This document shows positions 1 to 8,109 of a DNA stretch of 64,000 bases, in pieces (position 1 is the first letter of the stretch; the number at the start of each line of letters is the position of its first letter). The translations under genes were made by a program, and so were the position numbers. The stretch comes from JBFGCT01 sp963825565 (GTDB lineage Bacteria > Actinomycetota > Acidimicrobiia > Acidimicrobiales > Ilumatobacteraceae), in the NCBI GenBank assembly GCA_963825565.1, contig CAWGTW010000004.1:372001-436000 (forward strand), written 5' to 3'. The notes under the pieces were generated by a model that was not told the DNA's origin, ran no database searches, and saw nothing but the letters and a program-made list of their open reading frames with translations.

Positions 1-177
1 ACCTGCCTGTTCGCGACGCGAGAGTTCGACCTCCTCGCCGCGCTGCGTGCCGGTGAGACCGATCGGCAGATCGCCGCGCGCATCGAAGCTGCGGTCGCCA
101 CCAAGTGGGCCGGCCACCGGATCAGCAAGGTCGACTTCATCCGGCCGGGGAAGTCGATGAGTCAGATCGGCGGCTGA
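1..177 (+). CDS. moaA: GTP 3',8-cyclase MoaA, C-terminal part only (5' end outside window)
   Basis: Last 58 residues of a protein that begins before the window. MoaA is the radical-SAM enzyme that rearranges GTP in the first step of molybdenum cofactor synthesis. The visible part reads TCLFATREFDLLAALR, then an AVATKWAGH block, and ends MSQIGG. The C-terminal double glycine is the known MoaA GG tail that reaches into the active site, and the Cys in the first residues fits one of the C-terminal Fe-S cluster cysteines. The radical-SAM half cannot be checked. moaC follows 58 bp downstream on the same strand, which supports the call and suggests co-transcription. Confidence 0.85.
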   Translation, partial: TCLFATREFDLLAALRAGETDRQIAARIEAAVATKWAGHRISKVDFIRPGKSMSQIGG

Positions 178-235
178 GCGCTCCGCCGCCCGAAGGTCGT
201 GCGGCGGTCCCGTCCCGGCTACCGTTTCCAGCCAC

Positions 236-832
236 ATGAGCGATCTCTCCTTCACCCACCTCGATCCGCTCGGCCGCGCCCGGATGGTCGATGTCACCCC
301 CAAGGAACCGACCCACCGGCGCGCGGTCGCTCGCTGCAAGGTCTTCATGAAGCCGGAGACGACGACGGCGATCGCCAACCGCGAGGTCAAGAAGGGCGAC
401 GTCTTGTCGGTCGCCCGCGTGGCCGGCATCCAGGCGGCGAAGCGGACCTCGGACATGATCCCGCTGTGCCACCCGTTGCTCGTCGGGAGCGTGTCGATCA
501 ACTTCGAGATCGGCGACGATTTCGTCGCAATCGAGGCCCATGTCGAGACCGTCGACCGCACCGGCGTCGAGATGGAGGCGCTGCACGCCTGCTCGATCGC
601 CGCGCTGACCGTGTACGACATGTGCAAGTCGGCCGACCGGGCGATGGTGATCGGCGAGCTCGCGCTCTGGGAGAAGACCGGTGGCCGCTCGGGGACCTAC
701 CGGCGGCTCGGCGACCCGAACGACGGCTCGCTCGCGGCGAGCCCGAGCCGCGACTTCACCGACCCCCACGGGGCGCCCGCACCGTCGACCTCGCCGTCCG
801 ACGACGGCGGTTCGGGTGCTCGGCCGGTGTGA
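236..832 (+). CDS. moaC: Cyclic pyranopterin monophosphate synthase MoaC
   Basis: Second enzyme of molybdenum cofactor synthesis, converting the MoaA product (3',8-cH2GTP) to cyclic pyranopterin monophosphate together with MoaA. The 198-residue product has the family hallmarks: an N-terminal RMVDVTPKEPT block, DMIPLCHPLL around residue 78, and the ETVDRTGVEMEALHACSIAALTVYDMCKS block with the conserved Asp and Lys of the active site. The last 35 or so residues after RSGTYRR are a low-complexity Ser/Pro/Asp tail not needed for the fold. The ATG at 236 gives the usual N-terminus; a clear Shine-Dalgarno is not obvious. Placed directly after moaA. Confidence 0.96.
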   Translation: MSDLSFTHLDPLGRARMVDVTPKEPTHRRAVARCKVFMKPETTTAIANREVKKGDVLSVARVAGIQAAKRTSDMIPLCHPLLVGSVSINFEIGDDFVAIEAHVETVDRTGVEMEALHACSIAALTVYDMCKSADRAMVIGELALWEKTGGRSGTYRRLGDPNDGSLAASPSRDFTDPHGAPAPSTSPSDDGGSGARPV

Positions 833-850
833 CGTCGATCACGGGGATCA

Positions 851-880
851 TTGCCGACCGCGTCACAATTGTCGTAGAAT
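851..880 (+). promoter_or_regulatory. Candidate promoter for the GlpR/SepX-like gene
   Basis: TTGCCG (851-856) and TAGAAT (875-880) are separated by 18 bp, matching 4/6 and 5/6 of the sigma-70 type consensus. The site lies in the 108-bp gap after moaC, about 60 bp before the next start codon, and overlaps a repeated GTCACAAT word. Inferred from sequence only. Confidence 0.4.
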
Positions 881-940
881 CGTCACAATGATGCGTCCAG
901 CGGCTAGTTTGCAGCTGCACCTCTGATCAGATCTTTCTCC

Positions 941-1609
941 ATGGCTCAACTCGTACTCCTCGTCGTCGCCGCCGCCTGGGCCGCCGTCCTCATCCCGCCG
1001 ATGCTTCGCTCGCGCGTCGAGAACCGCCCGAACTCCTCGGTGACCGACTTCCGCCGCCAGCTCAACAAGCTGCAGAGCACTGCCACCCCGTCGCGCGGGG
1101 CGATCCGTCCGATCGGCCGTCCGCTGGCGCAGTCGCCGCTGCAGCGGCCCGCAGCTGGTGGCCGGCCCGGTGCCCAACACGCGCACCATCGCCAATCCGC
1201 GCTGCGCGGCGCCACGACGACCGCGCCGCGTCAGCGGTCGGGTGGGCGAGGCGCCGACAGCGCCCGCAGCGGTCATCGCCTGCGGACCCACGGCGACCCG
1301 ACCGGCGGCCATCAACGCCCACATCGTCAGGCGCAGATGCACCGCGCCTCGTCGGCACCGCGCCGCGAGGTCGCCCCGCATCGGATCGACCCGCGGGTCG
1401 CGGTCCGGCGACGCCGGACCAACGTGCTGTTCGTCCTCCTGGTCACGACGGCGTGCACGCTCTTCCTCGCCGCGACCACGTCGTCGACGGCGATGCTGTA
1501 CGCGTTCGCCGCGTCCTTCGTCGTGCTGACGCTGTACATCTACCGCCTCACCCAGTTGCGCCGCCTCGGCGACACCGGGTGGAGCGACGGCTGGCTCGAG
1601 CAGCGCTGA
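941..1609 (+). CDS. GlpR/SepX-like divisome-associated membrane protein
   Basis: 222 residues with one N-terminal membrane segment (residues 3-20, followed by WAAVLIPPMLRSR), a long basic and proline/histidine-rich linker, an RRRR stop-transfer cluster near residue 158, and a C-terminal hairpin of two membrane helices (about 162-180 and 184-203). This order, and the WAA-L-P-LR motif, match actinobacterial SepX/GlpR proteins: membrane proteins of the cell-division machinery, also described as receptors for a gephyrin-like (MoeA-type) molybdotransferase. Its position next to moaA-moaC agrees with that molybdenum link. Overall identity is low, so the call rests on architecture and one motif. Codon use is consistent throughout, so the unusual linker does not look like a frameshift. 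Confidence 0.55.
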   Translation: MAQLVLLVVAAAWAAVLIPPMLRSRVENRPNSSVTDFRRQLNKLQSTATPSRGAIRPIGRPLAQSPLQRPAAGGRPGAQHAHHRQSALRGATTTAPRQRSGGRGADSARSGHRLRTHGDPTGGHQRPHRQAQMHRASSAPRREVAPHRIDPRVAVRRRRTNVLFVLLVTTACTLFLAATTSSTAMLYAFAASFVVLTLYIYRLTQLRRLGDTGWSDGWLEQR

Positions 1610-1760
1610 TCCCGGCACGGTGACGTGCACGCCGCGTCCGGCGGCTCGCCGTTGCCCGGCTGGTTGCCGGCGACGGCGCCAGATGGACGCAGCGGTGACC
1701 GACCTCGGCGCGCGCTCGGCGACCTGGGTCTCGCAGGGACCTCGCGCCGGCGGGCTCGGG

Positions 1761-1833
1761 TGGAGCTAAGGAGAATCGAACTCCTGGCCTCGACAGTGCG
1801 ATTGTCGCGCTCTACCAACTGAGCTATAGCCCC
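1761..1833 (-). tRNA. tRNA-Ala, anticodon CGC
   Basis: Reading the minus strand from 1833: 7-bp acceptor stem GGGGCTA/TAGCTCC containing the G3-U70 wobble pair that identifies alanine tRNA, a D arm GCTC-AGTTGGTA-GAGC, an anticodon stem CGACA/TGTCG with a 7-base loop carrying CGC at positions 34-36, and a T arm AGGAG-TTCGAAT-CTCCT. The discriminator base is A. The genome then reads CCC, so the terminal CCA is not encoded in full and must be added. It would read the GCG codon, which suits high-GC codon use. The gene lies between two plus-strand genes. Confidence 0.95.
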
Positions 1834-1922
1834 GATCGTGTTGGCCAGCTTACCGGTGGCCAGGCCGTCATTGCCAACGCCCGGACGGCGTCGGGGAGCG
1901 GCGCCGGTGCGCCCGGGTTACC

Positions 1923-2708
1923 GTGCGCGAGATGGCCGAGCCTGCACAGCACGTCACCGAGAACCGCCGCTACTGGGACGAGTACGCCCCCGAGTGGATC
2001 GCCGGCGGGGAGCGGCTGTGGCGTTCGGCGCCGCGGTGGGGGATATGGGAGGTGCCCGAGACCGAGCTCCATCTCCTCGCCGACGATCTGGTCGGCGTGC
2101 GGGCGATCGAACTCGGCTGCGGTACGGGCTACGTGTCGGCGTGGATGCACCGCCGCGGTGCCGACGTGTATGCGATCGACAACTCCGAGGCGCAGTTGGC
2201 GACCGCCCGCCGGCTCGCCGCCGAGCACGGGATCGACGACATCGAATGGGTGCACGGCAACGCCGAGGCCGTCGCGCAACCCGACGGCTCCTTCGATCTC
2301 GCCGTCTCCGAGTACGGGGCGGCGATCTGGTGCGACCCGTTCGTCTGGATCGCCGAGGCGCACCGGCTGCTGCGCCCTGGGGGAAGCCTCGTCTTCCTCG
2401 GCAACCACCCACTCGCCATCGTCTGCTCGTCGCCGGCCGGGGACGGGCCGGTCACCGAGCATCTCGAGCGGCCGTACTTCGGCTTGCGTGTGCTGGATTG
2501 GACCGAGGCCGAGATCGATCCGGGCGGGATCGAGTTCAACCTCCCGATCTCGGAGTGGCTCCGGCTGTTCCGCGACGTCGGCTTCGACGTCGTCGACTAC
2601 ATCGAGATCCAGGCGCCGGACGAGGCCACCGGTCAGGAGTACCAGACCCCGGCGGCGTGGGCCAGGCGCTGGCCGGCCGAGCAGGTGTGGAAGCTCGAGA
2701 AACGCTGA
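1923..2708 (+). CDS. Class I SAM-dependent methyltransferase
   Basis: 261 residues from GTG 1923; ATG 1932 is an equally possible start and only shortens the N-terminus by three residues. It has the Rossmann methyltransferase motif I (ELGCGTGYVSAW, near residue 62), an acidic motif II (AIDNSEAQL), a motif III-type segment DIEWVHGNAEAV and a post-motif LLRPGGSLVFLGNH. These place it in the Methyltransf_11 group. The N-terminal YWDEYAPEW is common in small-molecule methyltransferases of actinobacteria. No substrate can be named. It converges with the sortase gene, leaving only 28 bp between the stops. Confidence 0.85.
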   Translation: MREMAEPAQHVTENRRYWDEYAPEWIAGGERLWRSAPRWGIWEVPETELHLLADDLVGVRAIELGCGTGYVSAWMHRRGADVYAIDNSEAQLATARRLAAEHGIDDIEWVHGNAEAVAQPDGSFDLAVSEYGAAIWCDPFVWIAEAHRLLRPGGSLVFLGNHPLAIVCSSPAGDGPVTEHLERPYFGLRVLDWTEAEIDPGGIEFNLPISEWLRLFRDVGFDVVDYIEIQAPDEATGQEYQTPAAWARRWPAEQVWKLEKR

Positions 2709-2736
2709 CACGGGTGGCCGCGCAGCGGAACCGACG

Positions 2737-3483
2737 TCAGGGTGCGACCGGCACCGCGTAGACGACGATGTTGGACTTGAAGCTCCGGATCTCGGGGTTG
2801 AACTCGCCCCCGCAGGTGATCAGGACGAGTTCCTCGGGGCCGGTGTTGCGCCAGATCCGATCTCGGGGCAGGGCCAGTTTGCCGTACATCGTCCGCTCGA
2901 CCACCTCGTAGTTGCGGACCGTGCCATCGTCCAACGCCACTTCGATCTGATCGCCGGGCTCGACGATCCCGAGCCGGGAGAACGGCCCCTGCGAGCCACG
3001 CCAGTTGACGTGGGCGGCGAGCACGGTGGCGCCGGGCCGACCGGCCGTGGCACCGTACTTGTACCAGCCGATCTCGGTCTCATCGGGGATCTCGAGCTGG
3101 CCGTTGTCCTGCAGGCCGACCTCGCGCACTGGGTAGCGAGACACGTCGATCGAGGAGATCTGCATCCCGACCGGCCGGGGCCGTGGTTCGACCTCGTCGG
3201 GGACGGCGGAGTACTGGTCGCCAAGCAGGTCGGCCAGAGGGGACAGCCCGGACTCGGTCGTCGGTGGGGTGGGTGGCGCAGTGGTCGCGACGGAGGTCAC
3301 GACCGGCGGCACCGTCGAGGGGGGAACCGAGGCGATTGCATCCTCGACCTCCAGAACCGAAGCATCGCCCCCGCTGGCACGGAAGCCGGCGAACGCCAGC
3401 AGAGCCGCACCCGCGAGGGCGATGATCGCGATGACGGCGAGCGCCCGTCCCTTGGTGGGGAGGGGGGTGGAACGGGCGCTCAC
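2737..3483 (-). CDS. Class E/F-type sortase
   Basis: Membrane-anchored transpeptidase that attaches surface proteins to the cell wall. The 248-residue product starts at GTG 3483 and has an N-terminal membrane helix (about residues 14-33), a Pro/Thr/Val-rich spacer, and a C-terminal sortase fold. The catalytic triad is visible: His158 in TVLAAHVN, Cys224 in LITCGGEF and Arg233 in EIRSFKSN. The order and short length fit actinobacterial class E/F enzymes. It lies 24 bp downstream of a DUF4397 surface protein on the same strand, a likely operon and a likely substrate. Confidence 0.9.
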   Translation of the reverse strand: MSARSTPLPTKGRALAVIAIIALAGAALLAFAGFRASGGDASVLEVEDAIASVPPSTVPPVVTSVATTAPPTPPTTESGLSPLADLLGDQYSAVPDEVEPRPRPVGMQISSIDVSRYPVREVGLQDNGQLEIPDETEIGWYKYGATAGRPGATVLAAHVNWRGSQGPFSRLGIVEPGDQIEVALDDGTVRNYEVVERTMYGKLALPRDRIWRNTGPEELVLITCGGEFNPEIRSFKSNIVVYAVPVAP

Positions 3484-3507
3484 GTCGTCAGTGGGGGAAT
3501 CGTGTGT

Positions 3508-4338
3508 TCAGCTCTCGACCGTGCGGCGGCGGAGGGCGATGGCGCCACCACCGAGCAGGAAGAGGCCGGCGGCAGCGGCGAACAGCGCAACCGAGTTGCT
3601 CGACTGGCTGAGGGAGTCACCGGTGTTGACGGCGGTCGGGGCGGGGGTGCCGTCGCTCGAGGCCGGGGCCGAGGCCTCGGTCTCCAGCGGCAGCTCCTGG
3701 GTGTAGAACGTGAAGGTCTCGTCCTCGAGCGAGCCGACGGCGTACACGATCAGGTTGGTGCCGGCGGCCAGGGTAACGGTCGGCACGTCGGCGATCGGCT
3801 CGCCACCGGTCGGCGCGATCTGCGCTCCGGAGATCTCGCCGGCCGGGAGGTCGAGGTCGGCGCTGTCGCCGTTCGACGCATTCTCGACCGGACGGGCGTC
3901 ACCGAGCACGATGTCGACTGCCGGCGCTGCGGCGGCGTGGCGCACGGTCAGGCGGCCACTGCCGTCGACGACGGATGCGGCGTTGTTCTCGAAGGCGCTG
4001 ATCGTCGGGTTGCCGTCGGCGTCGAGGTGGGCGATGACGGTGTAGCTGCCGGAGGACGGCACCGGGAACTCGGCGATCGGGCCGATCGCCACCGTGTCGG
4101 TACCGGCGACGAGGACCTCGAGGTTGACCAGGGTCTGGCCGGCGAAGGCGCTGATGTCCTGCACCGCGCCGGGTTCGAAGCCTGGGAGCACGACGGCGCC
4201 GTCGACGGAGACATCGACCGTGACGCCCGGGATCCCGTGGATCAACGTGATGTTGGCGTCGCTCTGGGCGCTGGCAGCGCCCGGGACGACCAGGGCGGCG
4301 GCAGCTACCGCCGCCAGGCCTGCGAGAAGCTTCTTCAT
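3508..4338 (-). CDS. DUF4397-domain secreted surface protein, probable sortase substrate
   Basis: 276 residues from ATG 4338, chosen because AAAGGAAA lies just upstream and a signal peptide follows at once (MKKLLAGLAAVAAAALVVPGAASA). The mature part is a DUF4397 domain: NITLIHGIPGVTVDVSVDG, then two related beta-rich halves with RHAAAAPAVDIVL. The C-terminus has the layout of a wall-sorting signal: a Ser/Thr/Pro stretch, the motif AVNTGD, a membrane helix of about 20 residues, and RRRTVES. The motif is not canonical LPxTG, so anchoring by the adjacent sortase is inferred from position and layout. The role of DUF4397 is not established. Confidence 0.82.
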   Translation of the reverse strand: MKKLLAGLAAVAAAALVVPGAASAQSDANITLIHGIPGVTVDVSVDGAVVLPGFEPGAVQDISAFAGQTLVNLEVLVAGTDTVAIGPIAEFPVPSSGSYTVIAHLDADGNPTISAFENNAASVVDGSGRLTVRHAAAAPAVDIVLGDARPVENASNGDSADLDLPAGEISGAQIAPTGGEPIADVPTVTLAAGTNLIVYAVGSLEDETFTFYTQELPLETEASAPASSDGTPAPTAVNTGDSLSQSSNSVALFAAAAGLFLLGGGAIALRRRTVES

Positions 4339-4359
4339 TGGGTTTCCTTTCGGATCGTG

Positions 4360-4426
4360 ACCATGGGGACCATCCCCTGGTCTGCCTGATCTACGACGCA
4401 CGTCCCGAATCCGGATGAAGATTCGG
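4360..4426 (-). promoter_or_regulatory. Two inverted repeats between pepN and the DUF4397 gene
   Basis: Two dyads lie in the 120-bp gap. CCGAATC/GATTCGG (4405-4411 with 4420-4426) falls about 33-54 bp after the pepN stop on the minus strand and could help terminate it; no T-run follows. The second, 4360-4381, pairs ACCATGGGGA with TCCCCTGGT apart from one bulged base, and ends 21 bp before the DUF4397 start codon, so it would sit in the mRNA leader just ahead of the ribosome-binding site. Roles are inferred. Confidence 0.4.
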
Positions 4427-4458
4427 TGATAAACGTTGTGACCAGGGAGTTCGTGTCG

Positions 4459-7011
4459 TCACTCGCGGAGCAACGCGGCGGCGAACGGCACCGATTGGTC
4501 CTCGCGCAGTGCCGCGTTGACCCGCTGACGCTCGAGGATCTGCTCCATCGTCTTGATCGCCTGCTCGATCGGGTGCTCGGCGAAGAACCCCTGTGCGTCC
4601 GCGACCACGTCGGGTTCGGTGCGTAGCTTCAGCGGCCCGATCATGCGCACGATCGTGTTGCTCGGGAAGCGCTTGTTGGCCTCGGCCCAACGGCGGTGCA
4701 GGAAGTGCCACGCCACCGCGCCATGGCGCCGGTTGGCGATCGCTGCGCCGAGCAGGAAGGGGGCGTTCTGGGTCTTCACCGCATCGGTCAGCGCCAGCTC
4801 ACACGTGCGCAGCAGGAGGTCGGCATCGTCGAACTCGGCGAGCGCGTAGAGGTGGCGGAGCTTCTCCTGTGGCGTCGCCCCGTTCCGGAACCGGTCGAGC
4901 ATCCGGTCGTAGAGCGCGGAGTCGCCACTCGTCGCGACGACGCTCGTCGCCGCGGCGGTCAGCTCCGGATCGACGCTCGACGGGTCCGCGGCCGCGGCCT
5001 CGTACAGCTCGCGGCATCGCCGGCGGGTCTCCTCGTCGGCGCCGAGGACCCCGAGCGTCGACGTCAGCAGGCCGCGCAGCTTTCCGGTCAGGTCGCGCTC
5101 GTCGGGTTCGGGATCGCCCAGGACGTCCAGCGCAGGAGCGACGAGCCGGCGGACCCGGAGCTGGAACGCCTGGTCGGCATCGGCATCGAGCAGCCTGTCG
5201 AGACCGCGCAACGCGATCACGATCGCCTGCCACACCGCGTACTCCCGCTCGTCGGCGAACCCCTCCAGGAACTCCAGCATCTCCTCTGCCGGCATGCGCC
5301 CTGCGACCGTTGCCGCCCATGCGTCGTCGACGAGGTTGAACCGCTCGAGCGTGTCGAGCTTGGTGAGCACGTCGTTGTCGAACCGCGAGCGCAGCTCGTG
5401 GTCGTAGTCGACGCGGTAGAACCCGTGACCGCCGGCGTTGACCACGACGGCGGCGTTCGCATCGGCGGGCTCGAACGTGAGGGGGTCGGCGTCCTCGAGC
5501 AGCAGTGTCGTGACGTCGTCACCGTTGCGGACGTGGATCGGGATCGCCCAGGTCGGGTCGTCGGGGCGGTCGGCACCGAACCGGAAGCGGCGCTGGCGTA
5601 CCTCGATGCCCGCCGCGCCGTCCTCGTCGCGGACCGCACGCACCGACACGAGCGGGTACCCCTCCTGCCAGATCCACGAGTCCATGATCCGCCGTGCGGG
5701 CTCGCCCGAGGTCGCCTCGATCGCGTCCCACAGGTCGTTGGTCTCGGTGTTGCCGTAGGCGTGGGTCCGCAGGTAGTGGTTGACCCCCTCCCGGAAGCGC
5801 TCGACACCGAGGTACTGCTCGAGCATGCGCAGGAGGGCGCCGCCCTTCTGGTACGTGAGCACGTCGAACATGCCTTCGCAGTCCGCCGGTGAGCGCACCT
5901 CGTATTCGACCGGTCTCGTGCTGTCGAGCGAATCGGTGTCGAACGCGACGCTCCGCTCGAGCCCGAAGCTCGTCCAGCGCTCCCACTCGGGGCGGAACGC
6001 CTCGCAGGCCGCGATCTCCATGAACGTGGCGAACGCCTCGTTCAGCCAGATCCCGTTCCACCATCGCATCGTGACCAGGTCACCGAACCACATGTGCGCC
6101 AGCTCGTGGGCGACGACATCGGCGACGTTCTGCTGCTCGCTCTGCGTGCTCGTGGCGGGGTCGACGAGGAGGAGGTTCTCACGGAACGTGATGCACCCCA
6201 GGTTCTCCATCGCCCCCGCGGCGAAATCGGGGAGGGCGATCAGGTCGACCTTCTCGCCCGGGTAGGCGATCCCGTAGTACTTCTCGAACCAGTCGAGGCA
6301 GAACGCGCCCACCTCGAGGCCGAAGTCGGTGAGGTGCCCCTTGCCCGGGACGTGAACGATCCTCATCGGCACCCCGTTGACGACGACCGGCTCGGTCGAG
6401 TCCAGCCGACCGACCACGAAGGCGACGAGGTACGAGCTCATCACCATCGTGTCGGCGAATCGGATCACGGTCCGGCCGTCCGCGCTGCTGCGGTCGACCT
6501 CAGGCCCGTTGGAGATCGCGGTCAGCCCGTCGGCGACGTCGAGCACGACGCCGAACACGGCCTTGAACTCCGGCTCGTCCCAGCAGGGGAACGCCCGCCG
6601 GCAGTCGGTGGACTCCATCTGCGTGGTGGCGATCACCTGCTCGACGCCATCGTCGTCGGTGTACGTGCTGCGGTAGAACCCGCGCAACAGGTCGTTGAGA
6701 ATACCGTTGAAACGGATCGTCAGGGTCGCCTCGGCTGCATCGAGCGCGACGGCGGGCGTGACGAACAACCGCTCGGTCTCGTCGTCGAGCGACCAGGTCG
6801 CGTCGGTGCCGTCGACCGAGCAGGCGGTGATCTCGAGCTCCGCGGCGTTGAGGACGAGCTGCTCGATCGGTGCGTGGAGATCGACCCGGACGGTGACCTC
6901 GCCCGTGAAGATCCCGTCGTCCAGGTCCGGGCGGAGCCGGACATCGTACCGGCTGGGCGTCGCCACCGTCGGGAGTCGGTACGGATCGAGGGCGGAGATC
7001 GCGGATGCCAT
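4459..7011 (-). CDS. pepN: Aminopeptidase N (M1 family metallopeptidase)
   Basis: 850-residue zinc aminopeptidase that removes N-terminal residues from peptides, presumably in the cytoplasm since no signal peptide is seen. Family features: the exopeptidase motif GAMEN at 266-270, the zinc site HELAH (His302, Glu303, His306) with the third ligand Glu325 in NEAF, the WWNG-WLNEAFATFME block, and the conserved Tyr in VLTYQKGGALLRML. A C-terminal ERAP1-like helical domain follows from about residue 530. ATG 7011 is chosen because homologous sequence (PYRLPTVATPSRYDVRLRPDL) starts directly after it; the open frame further upstream only shadows the divergent kinase gene. Length is typical of actinobacterial PepN. 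Confidence 0.96.
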   Translation of the reverse strand: MASAISALDPYRLPTVATPSRYDVRLRPDLDDGIFTGEVTVRVDLHAPIEQLVLNAAELEITACSVDGTDATWSLDDETERLFVTPAVALDAAEATLTIRFNGILNDLLRGFYRSTYTDDDGVEQVIATTQMESTDCRRAFPCWDEPEFKAVFGVVLDVADGLTAISNGPEVDRSSADGRTVIRFADTMVMSSYLVAFVVGRLDSTEPVVVNGVPMRIVHVPGKGHLTDFGLEVGAFCLDWFEKYYGIAYPGEKVDLIALPDFAAGAMENLGCITFRENLLLVDPATSTQSEQQNVADVVAHELAHMWFGDLVTMRWWNGIWLNEAFATFMEIAACEAFRPEWERWTSFGLERSVAFDTDSLDSTRPVEYEVRSPADCEGMFDVLTYQKGGALLRMLEQYLGVERFREGVNHYLRTHAYGNTETNDLWDAIEATSGEPARRIMDSWIWQEGYPLVSVRAVRDEDGAAGIEVRQRRFRFGADRPDDPTWAIPIHVRNGDDVTTLLLEDADPLTFEPADANAAVVVNAGGHGFYRVDYDHELRSRFDNDVLTKLDTLERFNLVDDAWAATVAGRMPAEEMLEFLEGFADEREYAVWQAIVIALRGLDRLLDADADQAFQLRVRRLVAPALDVLGDPEPDERDLTGKLRGLLTSTLGVLGADEETRRRCRELYEAAAADPSSVDPELTAAATSVVATSGDSALYDRMLDRFRNGATPQEKLRHLYALAEFDDADLLLRTCELALTDAVKTQNAPFLLGAAIANRRHGAVAWHFLHRRWAEANKRFPSNTIVRMIGPLKLRTEPDVVADAQGFFAEHPIEQAIKTMEQILERQRVNAALREDQSVPFAAALLRE

Positions 7012-7083
7012 CGGCGGGATGGTACCGCTGCGCCTGGCCGGCGAGCACGCCGATCGGGCGGGTCCGGGATAGCGTGTCGACCC

Positions 7084-8109
7084 GTGCCGGACCCGAATCG
7101 CCCGCCGACGTCCTCGCCGGCCGATCGCCCCGCCACCTTCGACGTGGTCGGAATCGGCAACGCGCTCGTCGACGTGATCGCCCACGCATCCGAGGGGTTC
7201 CTCGACGCCCACGACCTGGTCAAGGGGTCGATGACGTTGATCGAGACCGAGCGGGCGGTGCAGCTCTACGAAGCGCTCGACGGAGCGGTCGAGATGAGCG
7301 GTGGCTCGGCGGCCAACACGATGTGCGGCGTCGCCAGCTTCGGTGGTCGCGCGGCCTACGTCGGCAAGGTCAACGGTGACGATCTCGGCGAGGTGTTCGG
7401 GCACGACCTCCGCGCGGTCGGGGTTGCGTTCAAGCACGCGGCGCACGACCACGGGACGCCGACCGGACGCTGCGTGATCGTCGTGACGCCCGATGCCCAG
7501 CGGACGATGAACACCTACCTCGGCGTGTCGAGCTTCCTGTCGGTCGAAGATGTCGACACCGACGTCATCGCCGACTCGGGGATCCTGTACATGGAGGGGT
7601 ACCTCTACGATCGCGACGATGCGAAAGCGGCGTTCCGGCACGCGTCCGAGGTCGCCCACCACCACGGTCGGATCGTCTCGCTGACGCTGTCGGACTCGTT
7701 CTGCGTCGACCGACATCGCGCCGACTTCCGTGCGCTGGTCCGGGACAGCGTCGACCTGCTGTTCGGTAACGAGCACGAGCTCCTCGCGCTCTACGAGCTC
7801 GACTCCTTCGACGCCGCCGTTGCCGCGCTGCGCGACGAGTGCGAGATGGCGGCGGTCACCCGCGGTGCCCAGGGCTGCGTGATCATCACGCCCGACGAGG
7901 TGCTCGAGGTCCCCGCCGTGCCCGTCGACCGCGTGATCGACACGACGGGAGCCGGAGATCTCTTCGCCGCCGGCTTCCTCTATGGGATGACGACGGGGCG
8001 GGAGCTGGTCGAATGCGGTCACCTCGGTTCGGTCGCCGCGGCCGAGGTGATCGGTCACGTCGGGCCGCGCCCGCTCGTCGAGCTGCGTACGCTCGTCGGT
8101 GATGGCTGA
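7084..8109 (+). CDS. PfkB-family carbohydrate/nucleoside kinase (adenosine-kinase-like)
   Basis: 341 residues from GTG 7084. PfkB kinases phosphorylate sugars or nucleosides. Signature 1 region: the sugar-binding GGSAANT (73-79) and GGRAAYVGKVNGDDLG (88-103). Signature 2: DTTGAGDLFAAGFLYG (286-301), with Asp292 as the catalytic base. The N-terminal GIGNALVDVIAHASEGFLD and the lid sequence resemble adenosine kinase/ribokinase-type members common in alpha-proteobacteria and actinobacteria. Substrate is not proven; neighbours for nucleoside salvage (add, upp, BMP transporter) favour adenosine. The stop overlaps the next start (ATG 8102), so the two genes are translationally coupled. It diverges from pepN across a 72-bp gap. 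Confidence 0.85.
   Translation: MPDPNRPPTSSPADRPATFDVVGIGNALVDVIAHASEGFLDAHDLVKGSMTLIETERAVQLYEALDGAVEMSGGSAANTMCGVASFGGRAAYVGKVNGDDLGEVFGHDLRAVGVAFKHAAHDHGTPTGRCVIVVTPDAQRTMNTYLGVSSFLSVEDVDTDVIADSGILYMEGYLYDRDDAKAAFRHASEVAHHHGRIVSLTLSDSFCVDRHRADFRALVRDSVDLLFGNEHELLALYELDSFDAAVAALRDECEMAAVTRGAQGCVIITPDEVLEVPAVPVDRVIDTTGAGDLFAAGFLYGMTTGRELVECGHLGSVAAAEVIGHVGPRPLVELRTLVGDG

Noticed and set aside
1159..1340. A frameshift in the linker of the GlpR/SepX-like gene
   Set aside because: The linker is unusual in composition, but both flanking halves are in one frame and the basic/His-rich linker is normal for the type.
2158..4389. 743-codon open frame on the plus strand
   Set aside because: It is antisense to sortase and DUF4397 and out of frame with the methyltransferase; no motif or codon bias supports it.
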